Part shown: positions 57,565 through 64,000 of the stretch, piece after piece
How positions within the stretch are numbered: position 1 is the stretch's first letter
Layout: every line of letters begins with the position of its first letter
Source of the DNA: an uncultured Microbacterium sp.
GTDB taxonomy: Bacteria > Actinomycetota > Actinomycetes > Actinomycetales > Microbacteriaceae
Length of the DNA: 64,000 nt
Assembly (NCBI RefSeq): GCF_943912325.1
Contig: NZ_CALTTX010000009.1
Location: forward strand, 1 to 64,000
Direction: 5' to 3'
The notes under the pieces: model-generated
Database searches by the model: none
What the model saw: the letters and a program-made list of their open reading frames with translations, nothing else
Told to the model about the DNA's origin: nothing
Program-made: the position numbers and the translations under genes

Positions 57565-59904
57565 TCAACCGGCGTCGGGGGCGAGCGCGTCGAGCGCTTC
57601 GGGGCCCTCAGTCACCAAGATGCGGAACTGCGCCGCGTCGATGATGCGCACGCCGAGGGTCTCGGCTTTCGCGAGCTTCGATCCCGCGCCCGGTCCCGCC
57701 GCGACGAAGTCGGTCTTCTTCGAGACGCTCGAGCCGGGCTTGCCCCCCGCGGCCAGGATCGCTTCTTCGGCGCCTTCGCGCGTGTACCCCTCGAGCGATC
57801 CGGTCGCGACGATCGTGAGCCCCGCGAGCACCCCGCCCTCGGCCGTGGCCGCACCCGGTCCGGGATGCCCCGGTGTCGCGAGCTGTGCACCGGCTGCGGC
57901 CCAACGTTCGACGATCTCGCGATGCCAATCGATCTCGAACCACTCGAGCACGGCGTCGGCGATGATGCCGCCGACACCGTCGACGGCGGCGAGGTCGTCG
58001 CGCGTGGATGAACGAATCGCGTCGATCGAGCCGAACCACTGCGCGAGTGCGCGCGCGGCAACGGGTCCGACGTGTCGAATATTGAGCGCGACGAGGTATC
58101 GCCACAGCTCTTTGGTCTTGGCCTTCTCGAGCTCGGCGAGGAGCGTCAGCGCCTGCGCAGACGGCTGTGGACCCACGAGCCCATGCTTCTTCTCGGCAGG
58201 GGTCGGGTTGCGCCGGAACGGTGCCCGACGCACGAGTTCGCCCGTGCTCTCATCGACCTTGGGCTCGCCCGTCTCGGCGTCGCGCACGACGACCTCGATC
58301 GGCACGAGCTCATCGAGAGTCAGCGCGAACAGCCCCGCCTCGGTCTCGAGGGGCGGCTGGGCCGGGACCGTCGGTTGCGTGAGCGCGGCCGCCGTCACTT
58401 CGCCGAGGGCCTCGATATCGAGGGCCCCGCGCGAGCCGATGTGCTCGACGCGACCACGCACTTGCGCGGGGCAGGAACGCTGATTCGGGCAGCGCAGATC
58501 GATGTCGCCCTCTTTTGCGGGGGCGAGCGGCGACCCGCACTCGGGACAGTTCGCGGGCATGACGAAGGCACGCTCGCTGCCGTCGCGCAGTTCGACGACG
58601 GGCCCGAGCACCTCGGGAATGACGTCGCCCGCTTTGCGCAGCACGACGGTGTCACCAATCAGCACACCCTTGGCGACGACGACCTCTTGATTGTGGAGCG
58701 TCGCCTGACGTACGACACTCCCGGCAACGCGTGCGGGTTCCATGACCGCGAAGGGCGTTGCGCGGCCGGTACGACCGACCGAGACGACGATGTCGAGCAG
58801 GCGAGTGTTGACCTGCTCGGGTGGGTACTTGTAGGCGATCGCCCAGCGCGGCGCGCGGCTCGTTGCCCCGAGCTCGTCATGCAACGCCAGCTCGTCGACC
58901 TTCACCACGACGCCGTCGATCTCGTGCTCGACATCGTGGCGATGCGCGCCGTAGTGGTCGACGAACCCGAGGGCGCCCTCGACGTCGTCGAAGGTCCGCA
59001 AATGCGGGCTCGTCGGCAGACCCCACTCGGCGAGCACGGTATAGATCTCACTCTGACTCGCGACCGGCGGCGCCGTCCACGCGCCGATGCCGTGCACGTA
59101 CAAGCGCAACGCGTCGATACGCGCCCGTCCGGCCTCGAGTTCGAGCCCCGACTTCTTCGTCAACTGCTGCCGAAGGCCGCCGCTCGCGGCGTTGCGAGGA
59201 TTCGCGAAGGCCGGAAACCGCCGCGCCGCGCTCCGCATGGCCCGCTCATCATCGACGCCGCGAGCCAGAGCCTCGCTACGCACGCGCTCACGCATCTCGG
59301 CCTGCAACGCGTTGAGGGTGTCGAACGCCGCCGTGGGGATGAATACCTCGCCCCGGACTTCGACGAGAGCGGGGTGTCCGGTTCCGGCGAGACGCGTCGG
59401 GATGCCGGCGACCTGAACAGCGTTCTCGGTGACGTCTTCGCCGACGCGCCCGTCGCCACGCGTCGCCGCCGAGACGAGCACGCCGTCTTCGTAACGCAGA
59501 TTGATCGCGAGCCCGTCGATCTTGAGTTCGGTGAGCCAACGCACGCGGCGACCGGCGGCGGCTTCGGTCTTGACGCACCACTCGGCGAGTTCTTCGGGCG
59601 AGAAGACGTTGTCGAGGCTCAGCATGCGCTCCGCGTGCTCGACGGGAGCGAACATCGACGATTCGGCGGCGCCCACGGTCAGCGTCGGCGAGTCCTGCCC
59701 CTGCACCTCGGGGTGCAGCCGCTCGAGGGCCTCAAGCCGATGCATCCATTCGTCGTAGGTCGCGTCATCGACGATCTCGGCGTCACGCCCGTAATACGCC
59801 TCGCGCGCGTCGACGATGAGCGATGTCAGTCGCGCGGCTTCATCGCGGGCCTCATCGAGCGTGAGTTCAGCGAGTTCGCGGGGGGAATGCGTCTTTTCGG
59901 CCAC
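57565..59904 (-). CDS. ligA: NAD-dependent DNA ligase LigA
   Basis: A 779-residue replicative ligase. N-terminal Ia (EAYYGRDAEIVDDATYDEWM), adenylation domain with Lys128 in TELKIDGLA, an OB domain, a four-Cys zinc finger (CPECGSPL...DLRCPNQRSCPAQ), HhH repeats (GVGPVAARALAQWFGS region) and a C-terminal BRCT domain (GVLAGLTIVATGSLEGYTRE). About 80 residues longer than E. coli LigA; the extra sequence (about 540-590) sits between the zinc finger and HhH part, as in other Microbacteriaceae. GTG start, leaderless promoter 6 nt upstream. Confidence 0.96.
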   Translation of the reverse strand: MAEKTHSPRELAELTLDEARDEAARLTSLIVDAREAYYGRDAEIVDDATYDEWMHRLEALERLHPEVQGQDSPTLTVGAAESSMFAPVEHAERMLSLDNVFSPEELAEWCVKTEAAAGRRVRWLTELKIDGLAINLRYEDGVLVSAATRGDGRVGEDVTENAVQVAGIPTRLAGTGHPALVEVRGEVFIPTAAFDTLNALQAEMRERVRSEALARGVDDERAMRSAARRFPAFANPRNAASGGLRQQLTKKSGLELEAGRARIDALRLYVHGIGAWTAPPVASQSEIYTVLAEWGLPTSPHLRTFDDVEGALGFVDHYGAHRHDVEHEIDGVVVKVDELALHDELGATSRAPRWAIAYKYPPEQVNTRLLDIVVSVGRTGRATPFAVMEPARVAGSVVRQATLHNQEVVVAKGVLIGDTVVLRKAGDVIPEVLGPVVELRDGSERAFVMPANCPECGSPLAPAKEGDIDLRCPNQRSCPAQVRGRVEHIGSRGALDIEALGEVTAAALTQPTVPAQPPLETEAGLFALTLDELVPIEVVVRDAETGEPKVDESTGELVRRAPFRRNPTPAEKKHGLVGPQPSAQALTLLAELEKAKTKELWRYLVALNIRHVGPVAARALAQWFGSIDAIRSSTRDDLAAVDGVGGIIADAVLEWFEIDWHREIVERWAAAGAQLATPGHPGPGAATAEGGVLAGLTIVATGSLEGYTREGAEEAILAAGGKPGSSVSKKTDFVAAGPGAGSKLAKAETLGVRIIDAAQFRILVTEGPEALDALAPDAG

Positions 59905-59910
59905 GCCGCA

Positions 59911-59916
59911 AGTCTA
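59911..59916 (-). promoter_or_regulatory. -10 element, leaderless promoter of ligA
   Basis: TAGACT (minus strand) lies 6 nt before the GTG at 59904. Confidence 0.6.
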
Positions 59917-59977
59917 GGCAGGGGGTCCGACATCACCATCGGCCACCATCGGCGCTCGAACCGACGGCGGTTGCCCG

Positions 59978-60643
59978 TTACCGCGATCCGCGCTCGAGCG
60001 TGGCGACGATGCTCTCGGCGACGCGGTCGTGCCACGCGCTGCTGTACGAGCCGACGTTGACGTACGACACCGGAATACCCTGGTGGGCGACCCGCGGCTC
60101 GATGGCGACGAGGTACGTCACGATCGAGAACCCCTCACTCGTCGCGTACTCATTGCGATAGACCTCGCGCCCGCCGATCCTCAGGCGATCCGACGACAGC
60201 AGCTCGGCACCCGCGCTCGTGCTCGACTCGATCTCGGCGTGGGCCACGTCGGCAAGCGACGCGGCGCTCGGACCCGCCCGCACGGTGAACGTCGTCAGCA
60301 TGTCGCCGCCGGCGGGGACCGCGAACGTGCGGCATGCGGCGCTCCCGTCGGCGAGGCGCCAGTCCTCGCTCGCGGGCAACGAGTATCGATAACACTCGGT
60401 CGTCACGTCATCGCCCGAAATTTCGGGCACGGACGTCGTGCTCACGGCCGGCAGCGTCTCGGAGCCGACGGGAGCGACCGCCGAGCGGTCGGCGTGATCG
60501 AGAGCGGCCGCAACACGCGGCGCACCGAGCCAGAACCACAGCGCTGCCGCGAGCGCGAGCGCAAGCAACATCGCTACGCTCGCGACAACGACGACGCGCT
60601 TCCGAGAGACAGAGCGCTGAAAGCGGGCGGGGGTGTCAGACAT
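59978..60643 (-). CDS. Membrane-anchored hypothetical protein
   Basis: A 221-residue protein with one N-terminal membrane helix (VVVVASVAMLLALALAAALWFWL) and an external domain. The domain has Cys in TTECYRYSLP and SAACRTFAVP that could form a disulfide, then TFTVRAGPSAASLADVAHAEIE and GGREVYRNEYATSEGF. I do not recognise the family. ATG 60643 is preferred over ATG 60649 because GAAGGA stands 7 nt before it. A TAGCGT hexamer gives a leader of about 45 nt. Confidence 0.7.
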   Translation of the reverse strand: MSDTPARFQRSVSRKRVVVVASVAMLLALALAAALWFWLGAPRVAAALDHADRSAVAPVGSETLPAVSTTSVPEISGDDVTTECYRYSLPASEDWRLADGSAACRTFAVPAGGDMLTTFTVRAGPSAASLADVAHAEIESSTSAGAELLSSDRLRIGGREVYRNEYATSEGFSIVTYLVAIEPRVAHQGIPVSYVNVGSYSSAWHDRVAESIVATLERGSR

Positions 60644-60694
60644 GGTCATTCCTTCGCGTCGATCCGAGGTCGACGCGCTCGCGCCGACGTCTCG

Positions 60695-60700
60695 ACGCTA
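60695..60700 (-). promoter_or_regulatory. -10 element of membrane-protein gene
   Basis: TAGCGT (minus strand) predicts a roughly 45-nt leader containing GAAGGA. Confidence 0.4.
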
Positions 60701-60781
60701 GGAAGTCAGAGAACGACAGACACGCGCACAACGCACATCAGGGGAAAGACGAGATTCCGGATGCCTGTGGAGGGTGCAACG

Positions 60782-61885
60782 TCACCCGGCGAGCGCGACG
60801 CGATCGGCCGCCACCGTGCGGTCGATCGTGAACTGCCCGAGCACGCGCGTGCCGTCGTAGAGCACAGCTGTCTGCCCCGGCGCAACGCCGTCGAACGGCT
60901 CGCTCGGGCGCACCACGACGGATCCGTCGCGCAGTTCGGCCCACGCCGCGACCGGCTGTGCGTGAGCCCGGATCTGCACGTCGCACGCGAAGGACGCCTC
61001 GCTCGGGGCCGCACCCGCCCACGACGAGCGCTCCCCCGCGATCTCGCCGATTGCGAGTGACGCCTTCGGTCCGACGACGACGGTGTTGCTGACGGGGCGC
61101 ACCTCGAGCACGAAGCGCGGCTTGCCGTCGGGGGCGGGGCGACCGAGCTTCAGCCCCCGGCGCTGCCCCACCGTGTAGGCGTGAGCGCCCTCGTGGCTAC
61201 CCACGACCGCGCCGCTCTCGTCGACGATGTCGCCCGCCTCCGGTGTGACGTGCCCTGCCAACCAGCCGCGCGTGTCGCCGTCGGGAATGAAACAGATGTC
61301 GTGCGAGTCGGGCTTGGCCGCGACGCTCAGTCCGCGCTCTGCCGCCTCAGCGCGTACGAGCGTCTTGGCCGGGGTATCGCCGAGCGGGAACATCACGTGC
61401 GGCAACTGCTCGGCGGTAAGCACGCCGAGCACGTACGACTGGTCCTTTGCCTCGTCGCTCGCGCGGTGCAGCTCGAGTCCCTCGGCGCCCGGGCGAACAT
61501 CGGCATAGTGGCCCGTGACGACGGCGTCGAAGCCGAGATCGAGCGCGCGCTCGAGCACGGCGGCGAACTTGATCTTCTCGTTGCAGCGCATGCACGGGTT
61601 CGGCGTGCGCCCCGCCGCGTACTCCGCAACGAAATCGCCGATGACATCGTCGCGAAAGCGCTCCGAGAAGTCCCAGACATAGAACGGGATGCCGAGGCGA
61701 TCGGCCGCACGCCGAGCATCCATCGCATCCTCGATCGTGCAGCAACCGCGACTGCCGGCGCGCAGCGTTCCCCCTGCGCGGGAGAGCGCCAGATGCACGC
61801 CCGTCACGTCATGGCCCGCATCGACGGCGCGCGCAGCTGCCACGGCGGAGTCGACTCCCCCGCTCATCGCCGCCAGTACACGCAT
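60782..61885 (-). CDS. mnmA: tRNA-specific 2-thiouridylase MnmA
   Basis: A 367-residue enzyme that thiolates U34 of Lys, Glu and Gln tRNAs using sulfur passed from the neighbouring cysteine desulfurase. PP-loop AAMSGGVDSAVAAARA (residues 6-21), catalytic cysteines in PNPCMRCN and DICFIPDGD, and a C-terminal beta barrel with VGQRRGLKLGRP. ATG 61885, leaderless promoter 6 nt upstream. A 112-nt gap with tandem repeats separates it from the desulfurase gene. Confidence 0.95.
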   Translation of the reverse strand: MRVLAAMSGGVDSAVAAARAVDAGHDVTGVHLALSRAGGTLRAGSRGCCTIEDAMDARRAADRLGIPFYVWDFSERFRDDVIGDFVAEYAAGRTPNPCMRCNEKIKFAAVLERALDLGFDAVVTGHYADVRPGAEGLELHRASDEAKDQSYVLGVLTAEQLPHVMFPLGDTPAKTLVRAEAAERGLSVAAKPDSHDICFIPDGDTRGWLAGHVTPEAGDIVDESGAVVGSHEGAHAYTVGQRRGLKLGRPAPDGKPRFVLEVRPVSNTVVVGPKASLAIGEIAGERSSWAGAAPSEASFACDVQIRAHAQPVAAWAELRDGSVVVRPSEPFDGVAPGQTAVLYDGTRVLGQFTIDRTVAADRVALAG

Positions 61886-61891
61886 GCACCC

Positions 61892-61897
61892 ATTCTA
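61892..61897 (-). promoter_or_regulatory. -10 element, leaderless promoter of mnmA
   Basis: TAGAAT (minus strand) lies 6 nt before the ATG at 61885. Confidence 0.6.
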
Positions 61898-61936
61898 CGA
61901 GCCGCATGCATCGGCGGGCCCGGCGGCAGCGCCCCC

Positions 61937-62000
61937 GACTGACAGCGCTTCAGACTGACAGCACTCCAGGCTGGCAGCGCTTCAGATTGACAGCGCCTCA
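61937..62000. repeat. 16-bp tandem repeat, four units
   Basis: Units GACTGACAGCGCTTCA, GACTGACAGCACTCCA, GGCTGGCAGCGCTTCA and GATTGACAGCGCCTCA fill most of the mnmA-desulfurase gap. The last three bases (62000-61998) are the desulfurase stop codon on the minus strand. Confidence 0.8.
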
Positions 62001-63176
62001 GACCGTGCGCGACGACAGTCCCGCGCGCCGGGCGCGTTCGAGTGCGTCGGGCAGCGCCGCGAGCACGGCATCCACATCATCCGCCGTCGTCGTGCGCCCG
62101 AGCGTGAACCGCACGGCGCACCGCGCGGCTTCTTCGCCGAGCCCCATGGCGCGCACGACGTGCGACGGCTCGGGAGTGCCCGCCTGACACGCCGATCCCG
62201 TCGAGACCGCGATCCCGGCGAGATCGAGGAGCAGCAGGATGCCGTCTCCCTGGGCCCCGGGAAAGATCACGTGCAGGTGTCCGGGGAGCCGCGCAACCCC
62301 CGCTGCCGAGACGCGCGCATCGGGAGCAAGCCGCCGCACCCTCGCCTCGAGTCGGTCGCGGAGCGTCGAGACACGGGCGGCTTCGGCGTCGAGCTCGGCG
62401 ACCGCGAGCTCGGCCGCGACGGCGAACGCAGCGGCACCCGCGGCATCCTGTGTCCCGGCGCGCAATCCGCGCTGCTGGCCCCCGCCACGGATCATCGGCT
62501 CGATGACGGCGTCGCGGGCGACGACGAGCGCTCCGACCCCCACAGGGCCGCCGATCTTGTGTGCCGCGAGACTCATCGCCGCGGCGCCCTGCGCGTGCAG
62601 TTCGGCGAACCGCAGCGGAACATGGCCGAACGCGCCGACCGCGTCGACGTGCACGGGAACGCCCGCGTCCGCAGACGCCGACAGGGCCGCCCCGAGCGGC
62701 TGCAACGCACCCGTTTCGTTGTTCGCCGCGAGTAGGGTCGCAACCGCCGTCTCGGGCGCCGCGACCGCGCGGTGCCAGGCGTCGAGGCCGATCACGGAAT
62801 CCGCATCGACCCCGACCGCCGTGATCGCCGCACCGGCAGTCGCGAGCGCGCTCACGGAGTCGAGGGTCGCGGGGTGTTCGGCCTCGGGCACGACGATCCC
62901 CACGCCGGCGCCGGCCGCGCGCCGCGCATGCCAGAGCCCCCCGATGCCGAGGTTCACGGCCTCGGTTCCCCCCGAAGTCAACACGATCTCGACGGGATCG
63001 GCGCCCACCGCCTGCGCGATCCGCTCGCGCGATTCCTCGAGCAACCGCCGCGAGGCTTGCCCCGCGCCGTGAATCGATGAGGGATTTCCGAGCAAAGTGG
63101 ATGCCTCGATCCACGCCTCGCGCGCTTCGGGGCGCAACGGCGTGGTCGCCGCGTGATCGAGGTAGATCGAGGCCAT
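61998..63176 (-). CDS. Cysteine desulfurase (NifS/IscS type)
   Basis: A 392-residue PLP enzyme that takes sulfur from cysteine for tRNA thiolation or Fe-S assembly. MASIYLDHAATTPLRPEARE starts the protein; TSGGTEAVNLGI, MSLAAHKIGGPVG with the PLP-Lys207, and STGSACQAGTPEPSHV with the active Cys330 are present. Length and Cys loop match the group I (NifS/IscS) class. Adjacent to mnmA on the same strand, hence a likely sulfur donor for MnmA. ATG 63176 chosen by homology of the opening; upstream frame is repeats. Confidence 0.93.
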   Translation of the reverse strand: MASIYLDHAATTPLRPEAREAWIEASTLLGNPSSIHGAGQASRRLLEESRERIAQAVGADPVEIVLTSGGTEAVNLGIGGLWHARRAAGAGVGIVVPEAEHPATLDSVSALATAGAAITAVGVDADSVIGLDAWHRAVAAPETAVATLLAANNETGALQPLGAALSASADAGVPVHVDAVGAFGHVPLRFAELHAQGAAAMSLAAHKIGGPVGVGALVVARDAVIEPMIRGGGQQRGLRAGTQDAAGAAAFAVAAELAVAELDAEAARVSTLRDRLEARVRRLAPDARVSAAGVARLPGHLHVIFPGAQGDGILLLLDLAGIAVSTGSACQAGTPEPSHVVRAMGLGEEAARCAVRFTLGRTTTADDVDAVLAALPDALERARRAGLSSRTV

Positions 63177-63189
63177 GCATCCACTCTTC

Positions 63190-63251
63190 CACTTCGGCGA
63201 CGCGCGGAGGCACTTCGGCGACGCGCGGAGGACCTTCGCCGACTGCGCAGG
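63190..63251. repeat. 21-bp tandem repeat, two exact units and one degenerate
   Basis: The 21-nt unit beginning CACTTCGGCGACGCG occurs exactly at 63190-63210 and 63211-63231, then in degenerate form at 63232-63251. It lies in the 154-nt gap between the divergent desulfurase and glgX genes, immediately before the desulfurase start. Confidence 0.75.
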
Positions 63252-63317
63252 CGCCCGACGCATCCCGGGCGGTGCGCGCCCCGGGTCGCGCGTAACGTGC
63301 CCGACGCACGCCGGCGC

Positions 63318-63323
63318 TATTCT
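63318..63323 (+). promoter_or_regulatory. -10 element, leaderless promoter of glgX
   Basis: TATTCT lies 7 nt before the ATG at 63331. Confidence 0.5.
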
Positions 63324-63330
63324 CGACCCC

Positions 63331-64000
63331 ATGTCCCGACAGCCCGTCGAATCTTCCGAGCCGCCGGCACCCGAAGCCGAAGCCCTGCTCGAGACGCCCG
63401 CCCCAGAGTCCGCCGAGACACCCGCCACGACCCCCGCAACCCCGCCGCCCCCGCCGGCCCTGCTGCGCGCGGGGCTCGACGACCTCGGCGTGCGCCTCGG
63501 GCCCGATAGCGGGACGCTCCGCGTCTGGTCTGGTGCCGCCGATCAGATGGAGCTCGTCGTTTTCGATGACACCGACCTCGACTGGGCGATCGAGACAACG
63601 CGCATGTTCCCGGTGGGCGGAGGCGTCTGGGAGACGACGACCGAGTCACTCACACCCGGTACCCGCTACGCCGTGCGGGTCGGTGGACCGCAGCAACCCG
63701 GCAACACCTTCAACGCGCGCACGCTGCTCGTCGAGCCGTATGCGCGCGGTCTCGTCAAGGGCGGGCCGCACGATCTGCGGGCCGTCGTCGTCGACGACGG
63801 GTTCGACTGGGGCGATGTGCGAAAGCCCGCAACCCCGCTCGACCGAACCGTCATCTACGAAGGCCACGTCAAAGGCCTGACCAAGCGCCACCCCGGAGTT
63901 CCGCCCGCCCTGCACGGCACCTACGCGGGGCTCGCGCACCCCGCTTTCGTCGAGCACCTGCTGAGCCTCGGCGTCACGGCGATCGAGCTGCTCCCCGTGC
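63331..64000 (+). CDS. glgX: Glycogen debranching enzyme GlgX, N-terminal part (runs off window)
   Basis: A GH13 isoamylase-type debranching enzyme cutting alpha-1,6 links in glycogen. The first 45 residues are Pro/Ala/Glu-rich and probably disordered. A CBM48/E-set domain follows (LGVRLGPDSGTLRVWSGAAD, MELVVFDDTDLD, YAVRVGGP), then the start of the barrel: YEGHVKGLTKRHPGVP, GTYAGLAHPAFVEHLLSLGVTAIELLPV. The frame is open to the window end, so about 220 of an expected 700 residues are seen. Catalytic residues are beyond the window. Confidence 0.9.
   Translation, partial: MSRQPVESSEPPAPEAEALLETPAPESAETPATTPATPPPPPALLRAGLDDLGVRLGPDSGTLRVWSGAADQMELVVFDDTDLDWAIETTRMFPVGGGVWETTTESLTPGTRYAVRVGGPQQPGNTFNARTLLVEPYARGLVKGGPHDLRAVVVDDGFDWGDVRKPATPLDRTVIYEGHVKGLTKRHPGVPPALHGTYAGLAHPAFVEHLLSLGVTAIELLPV

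Noticed and set aside
58072..60060. 662-codon open frame opposite ligA
   Set aside because: The minus strand is full-length LigA with all motifs; the opposite frame shows no domain.
63177..63428. 84-residue N-terminal extension of the cysteine desulfurase
   Set aside because: It consists of 21-bp repeats and sequence overlapping the divergent glgX start; the family begins at MASIYLDHAATTPL.
1..64000. CRISPR array, toxin-antitoxin pair or phage defence system
   Set aside because: No regularly spaced repeats with unique spacers, no cas-like genes, and no small gene pairs with toxin motifs were found; the helicases belong to known housekeeping-type families.

Overview
The window is high-GC actinobacterial DNA and reads as an ordinary chromosomal backbone of a Microbacteriaceae member (Microcella/Leifsonia-type; the genus is a guess). 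The grounds are GC-ending codons, many GTG starts, the gene order pafB-pafC-tatA-tatC-helY-lnt, the order tRNA-Arg-orn-tRNA-His-metallopeptidase-clpS-DUF2017, an actinobacterial RbpA, and a NAD-dependent LigA with the long insert typical of this family. No IS element, phage, CRISPR array, rRNA or replication origin was seen. No stretch longer than 300 bases lacks a gene; the longest gap (20483-20773) is the rbpA promoter and leader.

Layout. 1-200: a cupin fragment on the minus strand abuts the interior of polA, probably an assembly or cloning junction. 1.3-5.3 kb: DUF885 protein, MFS transporter, SGNH hydrolase. 5.4-13.3 kb: a seven-gene block for uptake and breakdown of a cell-wall amino sugar (ABC lipoprotein and two permeases, NagZ, AnmK, a BadF/NagK-type kinase, and a MurR/RpiR regulator with its own promoter). 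13.5-20.5 kb: DUF2079 and AEC membrane proteins, HdeD-like protein, S9 peptidase with an SDR, GDPD. 20.8-31.3 kb: RbpA, then on the minus strand HAD-TrmI, FKBP lipoprotein, PafB-PafC, TatA-TatC, HelY and Lnt. This is the locus where proteasome-bearing actinobacteria carry mpa-dop-pup-prcBA-pafA, which are absent here. 31.4-46 kb: PAC2 protein, UppP, M20 peptidase, tRNA-Leu, VIT-type transporter, SRPBCC protein, helicase, second SGNH hydrolase, TrmH-type methyltransferase, sirtuin, histidine phosphatase, thioesterases, EttA. 46-52.4 kb: lipoprotein, SSB, small protein, tRNA-Arg, Orn, tRNA-His, metallopeptidase, ClpS, DUF2017, P-loop kinase, GerW-like protein, DinB. 52.4-64 kb: gatCAB, acyl-CoA ligase, LigA, membrane protein, MnmA with cysteine desulfurase (a tRNA thiolation pair), and the start of glgX.

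Expression signals. At least 18 annotated genes, plus one short leader ORF, have a TANNNT -10 hexamer ending 6-7 nt before the start codon and no Shine-Dalgarno sequence, so they should be leaderless. Others have the same hexamer followed by a leader with a purine-rich RBS. Operon-internal genes are usually joined by 4-nt ATGA or GTGA overlaps. Convergent gene pairs are separated by perfect hairpins.

Most notable: the amino-sugar operon without a MurQ etherase in the window; the proteasome-free PafBC locus; an inverted repeat that encloses a leaderless promoter and start codon behind ssb; a 19-codon leaderless leader ORF before the clpS-linked metallopeptidase; short tandem repeats running into stop codons; and an over-represented GGATGC hexamer.
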